Source: JBDNIO01 sp041688215
GTDB lineage: Bacteria; Pseudomonadota; Gammaproteobacteria; Nevskiales; Salinisphaeraceae
NCBI GenBank assembly: GCA_041688215.1
Contig: JBDNIO010000077.1
Span: 1-21,146 of the forward strand
Direction of reading: 5' to 3'
DNA length: 21,146 bases
Positions 13,746 to 21,050 of the stretch are shown piece after piece; positions within the stretch are counted from its first letter, which is position 1; each line of letters starts with the position of its first letter. The translations under genes and the position numbers were made by a program. The notes below the pieces were generated by a model, which was given only the letters and a program-made list of their open reading frames with translations, did not search any database and had not been told where the DNA came from.

Positions 13746-15017
13746 TCAGCCAGTTTTTCGTTTGCGCGGCGGTTTGATGCGCACCGTTTTTACTGCATTA
13801 GAGCGGGTTTGCGCGATCTCGATGGTGTATTTGCCAATCTTGAACGAAGTCCCGGCCTGGGGAATGGTTTCCAAATGCTCCACCACCAGCCCGTTCACGG
13901 TCTTGGGGCCATCCGCGGGCAGCCGCCAGCCCATTGCGCGATTCAGAGCGCGGATGGTTACCGTGCCGTCGACCAGATAGCTATCGTCGGCGTCGAGATA
14001 CACGTTTTTTACCCGGGTGGCCGGATTGGTGGTGAATTCGCCTACGATTTCTTCCAGAATATCTTCCAGCGCAACCAGGCCCTGGATGTCGCCGTACTCG
14101 TCCACCACGAAGCCGATGCGGCGTTTCTGGTTCTGGAAATTCAGTAGCTGCTGATTCAGCGGCGTGCCTTCCGGTACGTAGTAAGGCTCGCGCGCGAGGC
14201 CCAGCATCGTCTCTTTGGTCAGATTATTTTCTGCCAGTAAAGACAGCACGCGGCGCAGGTGTACGATGCCTTTCAGCTCATCGATCGAGCCCTGGTAAAT
14301 CGGCAGGCGGGTATGTTCGTTGGCCACCAGTTGTTCAAGAATGGTGTCCCATTCCTGAGACAGATCAATCCCCATAATCTCGTTGCGCGGCACCATGATG
14401 TCTTCCACCGTGGCCTGTTCCAGGTCCATGATGGACAGCAGCATTTGCTGATGTCGGCGCGGGATCATGGCGCCCGCCTCGGAAACCACCGTGCGCAGTT
14501 CCTCCGAACTCAAGCTGTGCGCGGCGGCGTCTTCGGGTGTTACGCCGACTAATTTCAGAATACCGTTGGTGACCAGATTTATTGCGTAAACAACCGGCCA
14601 GATAACCCGCAACATGGGCCCATAGACATAGGAAGCCGGAAACGCAATGCGCTCAGGGTGCAGCGCGGCCAGGGTTTTGGGCGTGACCTCGGAGAAAATC
14701 AGTATCACCAGCGTCAGTACCACGGTGGCCGCTAGAATTCCTATTTCACCATAGAGGCGGATGCCGATAATTGTGGCCACCGCCGAAGCGCCGATGTTAA
14801 CCAGGTTATTACCCAGCAGGATGACGCCGATTAGACGATCTGGGCGTTCCAGTAGCCGCGCAGCACGGCGTGCGCCGCCGTGTCCAGTTTTGGACAGGTG
14901 CTTGAGGCGGTACCGGTTTAGCGTCATCAGCCCCGTTTCGGAGCCGGAGAAAAAGCCGGATAAAACTACCAGGATGCCGAGCAGGCCGAAGAGTATCGGC
15001 AGGGGGATGTCTTGCAA
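13746..15017 (-). CDS. yfjD: HlyC/CorC family membrane protein (DUF21-CBS-CorC; CorB/YfjD-like)
   Basis: The protein belongs to the CNNM/CorC group linked to magnesium efflux. Its 423 residues comprise a DUF21 membrane domain with about four helices (residues 5-180, including SGFFSGSETGLMTLNRYRLK and SEVTPKTLAAL), two CBS domains (about 205-330, with VEDIMVPRNEIMGID and RRIGFVVDEYGDIQGLV) and the CorC_HlyC C-terminal domain (about 345-415). The start is TTG at 15017: a stop lies in frame upstream and the resulting N-terminus lines up with E. coli YfjD. No clear Shine-Dalgarno is seen. It follows ypjD on the same strand by 56 bp, the order found upstream of ffh in many gammaproteobacteria. Confidence 0.92.
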   Translation of the reverse strand: MQDIPLPILFGLLGILVVLSGFFSGSETGLMTLNRYRLKHLSKTGHGGARRAARLLERPDRLIGVILLGNNLVNIGASAVATIIGIRLYGEIGILAATVVLTLVILIFSEVTPKTLAALHPERIAFPASYVYGPMLRVIWPVVYAINLVTNGILKLVGVTPEDAAAHSLSSEELRTVVSEAGAMIPRRHQQMLLSIMDLEQATVEDIMVPRNEIMGIDLSQEWDTILEQLVANEHTRLPIYQGSIDELKGIVHLRRVLSLLAENNLTKETMLGLAREPYYVPEGTPLNQQLLNFQNQKRRIGFVVDEYGDIQGLVALEDILEEIVGEFTTNPATRVKNVYLDADDSYLVDGTVTIRALNRAMGWRLPADGPKTVNGLVVEHLETIPQAGTSFKIGKYTIEIAQTRSNAVKTVRIKPPRKRKTG

Positions 15018-15073
15018 AGAACTATAGGCCTCTTGGGTATGAAGCTACTGTTTACGTGTCAGTAAGGGGGGTG

Positions 15074-15880
15074 TCAAGTCCAGTGCTCGCCCAGAATCAG
15101 CTCCAGCACCAGCTTGCTGCCGAAGTAGGCCAGGATTAGAACGCCGTAGCCGGCCAGCGTCCAGCGCACGGCGACACGCCCGCGCCAGCCGAAACGCCAA
15201 CGGCCCCACAATAAAACCGCAAAGAAGACCCAGGCGGTAATCGACAGAATGGTTTTATGCGCCAGATGCTGCGCGAACAGGTTATCTATGAAAAAGCCAC
15301 CGCTGAGTATGGCCAGCGAAAGCAGGAAAAAACCGGAGGCAATCAGGCGGAACAGTAAATGCTCCATGGTTTGCAGCGGCGGCAGGCCAATGCTGGTGCC
15401 GCGCGGGCGCTGATCGTGCAGTCTTCGGTGTTGGATTGCCAATACACCAGCTTGCGCAGCGCCCAGGGTAAGTACGCCGTAAGCCAGCAAAGACAAAAGA
15501 ATATGCACCTGCAAAGGCCAGTCGAGTGCCGCACTGGCCTCGCTTCCTGCCGGTAGCCAATGCCCGGCTAATACGCACAGGGCCGCAACCGGATATACCA
15601 CCAGCCCCAGCGCGGTAATCGGTTGCCTTAAATTAAATAACCACAGCAAGAGCGCCGCCTGCACCGCAAACAGCGACAAGGCGGTACCCAGGCTGATTAC
15701 CAGCGCATGCGCATGCCAGACGCCGTGCAACACCACGCCCAAATGGCAAACAATCGCCAACGCGGCGACTGCCTGCAGCATCCACGGCACGCCATCCTGG
15801 CTTAACTGGCGCTTTGCGCACAGGCCTGCGCCACAATACGCGGCGACGGCAACAACAATAAGAATTGACAGGACAGGCAT
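15074..15880 (-). CDS. ypjD: Inner-membrane CcsA/HemX-like protein (YpjD)
   Basis: The 268-residue protein is almost entirely hydrophobic, with about eight membrane segments. It belongs to the cytochrome c assembly (CcsA-related) superfamily; HILLSLLAYGVLTLGAAQAG and SGGFFIDNLFAQHLAHKTILS hold the conserved His and aromatic residues. Members near ffh are usually annotated as YpjD and have no firmly established function. The ATG at 15880 gives a normal N-terminal membrane helix (MPVLSILIVVA); a much longer frame upstream only mirrors ffh on the other strand. It is divergent from ffh and precedes yfjD. Confidence 0.9.
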   Translation of the reverse strand: MPVLSILIVVAVAAYCGAGLCAKRQLSQDGVPWMLQAVAALAIVCHLGVVLHGVWHAHALVISLGTALSLFAVQAALLLWLFNLRQPITALGLVVYPVAALCVLAGHWLPAGSEASAALDWPLQVHILLSLLAYGVLTLGAAQAGVLAIQHRRLHDQRPRGTSIGLPPLQTMEHLLFRLIASGFFLLSLAILSGGFFIDNLFAQHLAHKTILSITAWVFFAVLLWGRWRFGWRGRVAVRWTLAGYGVLILAYFGSKLVLELILGEHWT

Positions 15881-15958
15881 TTGAATAGAGTGCAAAGATG
15901 ACACGCGATGTTCGCATAGCACCGGCGTCCAGGGAAGCGGATCACACGGCTTGGGCGT

Positions 15959-15964
15959 TATACT
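15959..15964 (+). promoter_or_regulatory. Candidate -10 element for ffh
   Basis: TATACT lies 31 bp upstream of the ffh ATG in the ypjD-ffh divergent gap. No convincing -35 is found at 16-18 bp upstream, so the call is tentative. Confidence 0.35.
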
Positions 15965-15995
15965 AGCGCCCCTGAATTTGAAAGCCAGCGTTTCT

Positions 15996-17369
15996 ATGTT
16001 CGAAAGTTTAAGCGACCGTTTAAGTCGCAGTTTGCAGCAAGTCCGCGGCCGCGGGCGCATTACCGAAAACAACGTCAAGGTCACCCTGCGTGAATTGCGC
16101 ATGGCCTTGCTCGAGGCCGATGTTGCGCTGCCGGTGGTCAAGCAATTCATCGAAGACATCCGCACGCGCGCGCTTGGTGCAGAAGTCAGCCAGAGCCTTA
16201 CGCCAGGCCAGGCGCTGATCAAGATCGTCAAGGATGAGCTCACCCGCACCCTGGGCGAGGCCAGCGAAGGTTTGAATCTGCGCCAGCAACCGCCGGCCGT
16301 AGTGCTTATGGCGGGCCTGCAGGGTTCGGGTAAAACCACCAGCGTGGGCAAACTCGGGCGCTGGCTGCGCGAACGCGAAAAAAAGCAGGTTATGGTGGTG
16401 AGCTGCGATGTTTACCGCCCGGCTGCCATCGAACAGCTCAAACGCGTGGCGGCCGATGTGAATGTAGAATTCCATCCCAGCACGGCCGACCAGGATCCGC
16501 TGGCCATCGCCAAAAGCGCGCTGGAAGCCGCGCGCAAGGGCTTTTTCGATGTCCTGATTGTGGACACCGCCGGCCGCCTGGGTATCGACCAGGTCATGAT
16601 GGACGAAATCGGCCGGCTGCATAAGTTTCTGAATCCGGCAGAAACGCTATTTGTTGTTGATGCCATGACCGGCCAGGACGCCGCCCGCACCGCGGCCGCG
16701 TTCGGCGAAGCCCTGCCGCTAACGGGCGTGGTGCTAACCAAGGTTGATGGCGACGCGCGCGGCGGCGCGGCGCTGTCCGTGCGTACAGTGACCGGCAAAC
16801 CCATCAAATTCATGGGCATGGGTGAAAAGCTAGACGCGTTGGAGCCCTTCCATCCCGAACGCATCGCCTCGCGCATTCTGGGCATGGGCGACGTGCTTAC
16901 CCTGGTCGAAGAGGCCGAGCGCAAGGTCGATAAAAAGAAAGCCGATCAACTTGCCGCCAAACTCAAAAAAGGCAAAGGCTTCGATCTGGCCGATTTCGCC
17001 GATCAAATGCGGCAAATGCAGGAAATGGGTGGTATCGGCGCCATGCTCGACAAAATGCCCGACGCCGGCAAACTGCCCAAGGGCGCCGCCGCCATGGCCG
17101 ATGAATCACAGATCAAGCGCACCATTGCCATGGTTGATTCCATGACACCGGGCGAGCGGCATTTCCCCGATTTGATCAAGGTCTCGCGTAAACGCCGGAT
17201 CGCCGCGGGTTCGGGCGTGCAGGTTCAGGACGTAAATCGGCTACTGAAACAGCATATGCAAATGCAGAAAATGATGAAAAAGCTGTCCAAGGGCGGCATG
17301 CGCAAGATGATGCGCAGCATGGGTGGCATGCCCGGTGGAGGGGGTCCTGGCGGGATGCCGCCGTTTTAG
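15996..17369 (+). CDS. ffh: Signal recognition particle protein Ffh (SRP54 homologue)
   Basis: Ffh binds 4.5S RNA and signal sequences and, with FtsY, targets nascent membrane proteins. The 457-residue protein has the N domain (residues 1-85; MFESLSDRLSRSLQQVRGRG), a SRP GTPase G domain with GLQGSGKTTSVGKLG, the DTAGRLG motif and TKVDGDARGGAALS, and a Met-rich M domain (from about 325; QMRQMQEMGG, HMQMQKMMKKL) ending in a Gly/Pro/Met tail. The ATG at 15996 matches the family start; the frame is open to 15951 but without similarity. It is divergent from ypjD. Confidence 0.98.
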   Translation: MFESLSDRLSRSLQQVRGRGRITENNVKVTLRELRMALLEADVALPVVKQFIEDIRTRALGAEVSQSLTPGQALIKIVKDELTRTLGEASEGLNLRQQPPAVVLMAGLQGSGKTTSVGKLGRWLREREKKQVMVVSCDVYRPAAIEQLKRVAADVNVEFHPSTADQDPLAIAKSALEAARKGFFDVLIVDTAGRLGIDQVMMDEIGRLHKFLNPAETLFVVDAMTGQDAARTAAAFGEALPLTGVVLTKVDGDARGGAALSVRTVTGKPIKFMGMGEKLDALEPFHPERIASRILGMGDVLTLVEEAERKVDKKKADQLAAKLKKGKGFDLADFADQMRQMQEMGGIGAMLDKMPDAGKLPKGAAAMADESQIKRTIAMVDSMTPGERHFPDLIKVSRKRRIAAGSGVQVQDVNRLLKQHMQMQKMMKKLSKGGMRKMMRSMGGMPGGGGPGGMPPF

Positions 17370-17395
17370 AATCATGAATCCGGATCCGCAAACTC

Positions 17396-17409
17396 CCGCC
17401 TTTAGGCGG
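17396..17409 (+). terminator. Short hairpin after ffh, weak terminator candidate
   Basis: CCGCC-TTTA-GGCGG forms a 5-bp stem 26 bp after the ffh stop. The downstream stretch CATTTATTCG is only modestly T-rich, so termination here is uncertain. Confidence 0.4.
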
Positions 17410-17422
17410 CATTTATTCGCTT

Positions 17423-17514
17423 CCTTCTCCCCTCTGGGGAGAAGGCTAGGATGAGGGGTTTTGTCTTGGCTTTGCCCCTCACCCTAACCCTCTCCCCAAG
17501 TTTTGGGGAGAGGG
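17423..17514. repeat. Compact triple-hairpin intergenic repeat (REP-like)
   Basis: There are three nested or adjacent palindromes. CCTTCTCCCC-TCT-GGGGAGAAGG (17423-17445) has a perfect 10-bp stem. CCCTCTCCCCAA-GTT-TTGGGGAGAGGG (17488-17514) has a perfect 12-bp stem. Between them AGGATGAGGGG and CCCCTCACCCT pair with one mismatch. The element as a whole is nearly symmetrical, so it looks the same from both strands. It lies between convergent ffh and the ankyrin gene. Similar CCCTCACCCTAACCCTCTCCC-type elements are spread through many proteobacterial genomes (from memory). Confidence 0.88.
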
Positions 17515-17579
17515 AACAGTCGCCCGTGCGGCCGACCGATCCGGCCCTTGAATTATTTTAGGGGGGCCGTAACACGAAG

Positions 17580-17599
17580 CCACCGGCTTTAGCTGGTGG
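17580..17599 (-). terminator. Hairpin after the ankyrin-repeat gene
   Basis: CCACCGGCT-TT-AGCTGGTGG pairs over 9 bp, including one G-T pair, and lies 5 bp beyond the minus-strand stop codon. The flanking bases on the minus-strand 3' side are not a T-tract (TTCGTGTT), so it is a weak terminator or a 3'-end protecting stem. Confidence 0.45.
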
Positions 17600-17604
17600 A
17601 ATAT

Positions 17605-18150
17605 TCACTGCATAACAAAGCGAAGTTTGGTCACCACCCCGGTCAAGCCTTGCGCGCGGGCCAGTGATTCGGCGGTATTGCCGCGCGCATCGCGAAGCGT
17701 CGGATCCGCGCCGGCCTCAAGCAACCCATCGATCATGGCTTCTCGGCCGAATAGCGAAGCCATCATTAACGCGGTCTGGCCCGCCTGATTGGTATGGTTA
17801 ACGTCGCAACCGCTGTGGCCAACAAACCACTTCGCCACCATGTCGTGGCCTTTGAATGCCACGCCCATTAACGCCGAGCTGCCGGCGGTGTCGCTGGCGC
17901 AAGCATTGGCGCCGAGCGCGGCCAGGGTCTGCGCGGCCTGCAAATGGCCGTGGTATGCAGCCAGAATGAACGGGGTGCAGCCGCGATCGGTGCTGGATTC
18001 GAGCCGCGCACCAGCCGCGACTAATTGCTCGATTTCGGTTACTGATCCTGCCCGCGCCGCCTGCAATAACGCCTCGGACGCTTGCGCCGGCAGCGCTAAA
18101 AACAACGCCATCAATACCAAGATAGTTTTGATCCGCTTTAAATATGGCAT
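17605..18150 (-). CDS. Exported ankyrin-repeat protein (AnkB-like)
   Basis: The 181-residue precursor starts MPYLKRIKTILVLMALFLAL and has a signal peptide ending PAQA-S near residue 24. About four ankyrin repeats follow: SEALLQAARAGSVTEIEQLV, GCTPFILAAYHGHLQAAQTL, AGSSALMGVAFKGHDMVAKW, and GQTALMMASLFGREAMIDGL before a final GNTAESLARAQG. The ATG at 18150 has a GGAGGA Shine-Dalgarno just upstream; an extended start at 18171 would put residues before the signal. Small periplasmic ankyrin proteins of this kind often accompany catalase genes (ankB beside katB in Pseudomonas), where they support peroxide resistance. Here no catalase is present and the upstream neighbour is a headless oxyR, so its promoter may have been lost. 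Confidence 0.88.
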   Translation of the reverse strand: MPYLKRIKTILVLMALFLALPAQASEALLQAARAGSVTEIEQLVAAGARLESSTDRGCTPFILAAYHGHLQAAQTLAALGANACASDTAGSSALMGVAFKGHDMVAKWFVGHSGCDVNHTNQAGQTALMMASLFGREAMIDGLLEAGADPTLRDARGNTAESLARAQGLTGVVTKLRFVMQ

Positions 18151-18173
18151 AGGCGTTATCCTCCAAGACAACT

Positions 18174-18665
18174 GTGCTAACTCAGCAGATCAAGGCAGGG
18201 TCACTCGATGCCGCGATGCTGGCACTTCCGGTAGAAGACCCGACGCTGGCGCAAATCGCGTTGTTTCGCGATCCGTTTTATCTGGCGGTTTGGCCGGGAC
18301 ACCCAATGGCCGGACGAAAAGAGATAGGACAGCAGGAACTCGCCAGTACGCGTCTGCTATTGCTCGAAGAAGGTCACTGCCTGCGCGACCAGGCGCTGGA
18401 CGTATGCAGCATTACCGGTGCTGCGGAGGATATCGATTTTCGCGCCACCAGCCTGGAAACGCTGCGCCAGATGGTGCGGGCACGTACCGGGATAACGCTA
18501 ATGCCGCGCATTGCGATTACCCAATCCGATGGCCTGAGTTATGTGCGTTTTGCAGCGCCTGAACCTGATCGCTCTATCGGCCTGATATTTCGTGAAGCCA
18601 GCCCATCGCGCATACTGATTTCACGCATGGCCAAACTTGTTCAGGCAGTAATGTCGCAGAATTGA
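18174..18665 (+). pseudogene. Headless oxyR: OxyR regulatory domain without DNA-binding domain
   Basis: The frame encodes 163 residues matching the C-terminal, peroxide-sensing half of OxyR (a LysR-type regulator): LLLLEEGHCLRDQALDVC, FRATSLETLRQMV, GITLMPRIA and EPDRSIGLIFREASPS. The two redox cysteines (Cys69 and Cys78 here) keep the nine-residue spacing of Cys199 and Cys208 in E. coli OxyR. Full-length OxyR is about 300 residues; the helix-turn-helix and first part of the sensor domain are missing. In-frame TAG at 18150-18152 blocks upstream reading, and the first available start is GTG at 18174. Homology begins within a few residues of that point. It is divergent from the ankyrin gene with 23 bp between, consistent with a deletion. 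A retained function as a free sensor domain is possible but unsupported. Confidence 0.88.
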
Positions 18666-18696
18666 CGCTCCGGAGTTATCCCGAGACCGTTAGGCC

Positions 18697-18724
18697 TTCA
18701 CATTTTCTGTAAAACACGTATAAT
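18697..18724 (+). promoter_or_regulatory. Promoter of the rpsP-rimM-trmD operon
   Basis: TTCACA (18697-18702, 5 of 6), a 16-bp spacer and a perfect TATAAT (18719-18724) lie 73 bp upstream of rpsP. The discriminator that follows is GC-rich (TCGCCGCC), typical of ribosomal-protein promoters. Confidence 0.85.
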
Positions 18725-18797
18725 TCGCCGCCTTGCCGCGCCAGACGCTGTTTGTGCGCGCTTCAACAATCCCAATTAAGTTTTACCGGTAGACTTT

Positions 18798-19676
18798 ATG
18801 GTCAAGATTCGGCTAGCCCGTAGCGGCGCTAAAAAGCGTCCTTTTTATCACGTTGTTGTAACCGACCAGCGCCGTTCGCGCGATGGCCGTTACATCGAAC
18901 GTCTGGGATTTTTTAATCCTGTGGCGGTTGGCGGCGAAGTGCCGCTGCGTATCAACGTGGAACGAATCGAATACTGGCAAGGCCAGGGCGCGCAAACCTC
19001 CGAGCGGGTTCAGCACTTGGTAAAGAATTTTGCCAAGCATGGTGAAGAGTCTGCGCCAGCGCGCGCTGCGCCGCCCCAGAGCAAAGCCAAGCCCAAACCG
19101 GCCGCGCCACCGCCCCTGGCTGCGGAAGAAGCAAAACCTGAACAAGCCGAAGCTGCGGCCCCAGCACCTGCTGAAGAAAAAGTAGAAGCCAAGCCGGAAG
19201 CTGCGGCCAAGCAAGAAAAGGCAGAGCAGCCGCAAGCCAAAGCCGAGGAAGAGAAAGCCGCTGAGCCTGAGGTCAAGGCCGAAGCCAAGGAGGAGAAGGC
19301 CGCTGAGCCTGAGTCCAAGACCGAAGCTAAGGTAGAAAAAGCTGCTGAGCCTGAGGCCAAGGAAGAAAAAGCTGAGGAAACGAAAGCTGATCCCGCCAAG
19401 GCAAAGGAATCGGTAAAAGAAGACAAGCAAGCCGCGTCAGAGCAAGCCAAGCCCGAAAAGAAAGCAGAAAAGAAGGCCGAAGCCGCGTCTGAAGCAAAGC
19501 CCGCCGAAAAAGCAAAGAAAGCCAAGGCCAAAACTGACAAGGCCGACGCCGGCGAAAGCAAAAAGGCCAAAGCTGACGACAAGGCTGACGACAACGACGC
19601 CAAGGAAGAAACGAAGGCCAAGGCTAAGGCGAAAGAGAGCGACGCCGACGCAAAAGAGGCCGATAAAAAGGCCTAA
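18798..19676 (+). CDS. rpsP: 30S ribosomal protein S16 with very long low-complexity C-terminal extension
   Basis: S16 is an early 30S assembly protein. Residues 1-80 are a standard S16 (MVKIRLARSGAKKRPFYHVV, then DGRYIERLGFFNP and RIEYWQGQGAQTSERV). Usual length is 80-100 residues; this one has 292. From about residue 82 the sequence is Pro-rich and then almost wholly Lys, Ala, Glu and Asp, resembling histone H1-like or charged helical tails. Residues 153-194 are three units of a 14-residue repeat beginning KAAEPE. The frame stays open to TAA at 19674, 5 bp before rimM, so the extension is part of the reading frame, not a run-on. The operon order rpsP-rimM-trmD is conserved. Confidence 0.95.
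   Translation: MVKIRLARSGAKKRPFYHVVVTDQRRSRDGRYIERLGFFNPVAVGGEVPLRINVERIEYWQGQGAQTSERVQHLVKNFAKHGEESAPARAAPPQSKAKPKPAAPPPLAAEEAKPEQAEAAAPAPAEEKVEAKPEAAAKQEKAEQPQAKAEEEKAAEPEVKAEAKEEKAAEPESKTEAKVEKAAEPEAKEEKAEETKADPAKAKESVKEDKQAASEQAKPEKKAEKKAEAASEAKPAEKAKKAKAKTDKADAGESKKAKADDKADDNDAKEETKAKAKAKESDADAKEADKKA
19254..19379 (+). repeat. 42-bp tandem repeat (3 units) inside the S16 extension
   Basis: Three 42-bp units start at 19254, 19296 and 19338. Each begins with a Lys codon followed by GCCGCTGAGCCTGAG or a near copy, encoding KAAEPE and then a variable Lys/Glu-rich part. The third unit diverges in its second half. Confidence 0.85.
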
Positions 19677-19681
19677 CCCCG

Positions 19682-20206
19682 GTGGCTGACGACGCGCAAG
19701 ACCGGGTTGTGCTCGGTCATGTGCAGGGCTTGTTCGGCGTGCGTGGATGGATAAAGCTGTATTCCCACACTGCGCCCCCCGACGCTATATTTCAGTACAG
19801 CCACTGGCAGTTGCAACGTGACAGCCAGTGGCATCGTCTGCGGGTCGCTGAAGCGCGCACCCAAGGCAAGGGCCTGGTCGCGCAACTGGCCACCACTGAT
19901 GGACCCATTTCAGACCGCGATATTGCCGCCCAATGGCTAGGCGCAGACATCGCGGTACTGCGCAGCGAACTCCCGAAACTCGCCCCTGGCGAATATTATG
20001 GCGCCGAGCTGCTGGGTTTTGGCGTGGCTACGCAAACTGGCGTTGAACTGGGCCGCCTAACTGATTTCATGGATACCGGCGCCCACCCGGTAATGGTGGT
20101 ACGCGGCACACGCGAGCACCTTATTCCTTTTATCCGGGACACATACGTTCTGAATGTGGACTTGCCCGCGCGCCGGATTCAAGTAGATTGGGATCCAGAG
20201 TTCTGA
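19682..20206 (+). CDS. rimM: 16S rRNA processing protein RimM
   Basis: RimM assists maturation of the 16S 3' domain and head of the 30S subunit, binding S19. The 174-residue length is typical. The N-terminal RimM barrel holds VVLGHVQGLFGVRGWIKLYS, and the C-terminal PRC-barrel holds GEYYGAELLG, LGRLTDFMDTGAHPVMVV and LIPFIRDTYV. The usual GAND motif reads GAHP. The start is GTG at 19682, 5 bp after the rpsP stop, with GGTGG-like purines rather than a strong Shine-Dalgarno, so translation may depend on coupling to rpsP. trmD follows by 16 bp. Confidence 0.96.
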   Translation: MADDAQDRVVLGHVQGLFGVRGWIKLYSHTAPPDAIFQYSHWQLQRDSQWHRLRVAEARTQGKGLVAQLATTDGPISDRDIAAQWLGADIAVLRSELPKLAPGEYYGAELLGFGVATQTGVELGRLTDFMDTGAHPVMVVRGTREHLIPFIRDTYVLNVDLPARRIQVDWDPEF

Positions 20207-20222
20207 TCAAAACCAGCAAAAA

Positions 20223-20963
20223 ATGCGTCTGGATGTAATTACATTGTTTCCCGAGTTTGTCACCACGGTGGCAGACTACGGCATTACTGGCCGGGCGGCG
20301 GCTAAAAGACTGTTTGAATTACACACCTGGAACCCGCGTGATCAAGCCCAAAACCGGCACAATAGTGTGGATGACCGTGCCTACGGTGGCGGTCCTGGCA
20401 TGGTTATGCAGGTGGCACCACTGCGACGCAGCCTCGAGGCGGTGCGAGCGCAACGTAATGACAGCGCGCCGGTAATCGTACTCAGCCCACAGGGCGAGAA
20501 ATTTGATCAGGCCTGGGCACGCAGGCTTGCAGATGGCCCTGGCGCCATTCTGGTCAGCGGGCGTTATGAAGGCATTGACGACCGGTTTTTGCAAACCGAG
20601 GTCGACCTGGAGCTGTCAGTCGGGGATTTCGTACTCAGCGGCGGCGAGCTGCCGGCCATGCTGGTGATCGACGCAATTGCGCGGTTACTGCCCGGTGCCC
20701 TGGGGGATGCGCAGTCCGCCGTACAGGATTCATTTACGCAAGGCTTGTTCGACCACCCGCAATACACCCGACCGGAATACGAGGCCGCCGGTGCGGTGCC
20801 GGATGTCCTGCTTTCCGGCGATCACGCTGCGATTGAGCGCTGGCGACTGAAACAGGCGCTGGGCCGCACCTGGCTGCGGCGCCCGGAACTGTTAGAAGGT
20901 TTGGACTTAAGCACTGATCAACAGCAATTACTGAAAGAATTTATCGCTGAATTAGGCGGATGA
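20223..20963 (+). CDS. trmD: tRNA (guanine-N1-)-methyltransferase TrmD
   Basis: TrmD makes m1G37 in tRNAs, including tRNA-Leu and tRNA-Pro, and prevents +1 frameshifting. It is a SPOUT enzyme with a deep trefoil knot. The 246-residue protein has MRLDVITLFPEF, DDRAYGGGPGMVM, the AdoMet-binding GRYEGIDDRF and the knot motif SVGDFVLSGGELPAM, and ends in a typical helical C-terminal domain (HAAIERWRLKQAL). Length is normal. It is the third gene of the rpsP operon; the usual fourth gene, rplS, is not found in the rest of the window. Confidence 0.98.
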   Translation: MRLDVITLFPEFVTTVADYGITGRAAAKRLFELHTWNPRDQAQNRHNSVDDRAYGGGPGMVMQVAPLRRSLEAVRAQRNDSAPVIVLSPQGEKFDQAWARRLADGPGAILVSGRYEGIDDRFLQTEVDLELSVGDFVLSGGELPAMLVIDAIARLLPGALGDAQSAVQDSFTQGLFDHPQYTRPEYEAAGAVPDVLLSGDHAAIERWRLKQALGRTWLRRPELLEGLDLSTDQQQLLKEFIAELGG

Positions 20964-21050
20964 CCAGGCAGCGACCCACGGCGGATTAAAAATATCTTAA
21001 CCCCCAGCATATTCCAATCCCGAAATGAGTCTGAAGGGTAGCAAAAAGAG

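Noticed and set aside
15881..16351. Long minus-strand frame extending ypjD upstream through the start of ffh
   Set aside because: It is the antisense of the ffh coding region and adds no YpjD-like residues; the ATG at 15880 gives a normal membrane N-terminus.
18813..19621. Two long minus-strand frames opposite rpsP, rich in Leu/Phe or Ser/Ala
   Set aside because: They are complements of the Lys/Ala/Glu-rich S16 tail codons, which rarely give stops on the other strand; no start context or family resemblance.
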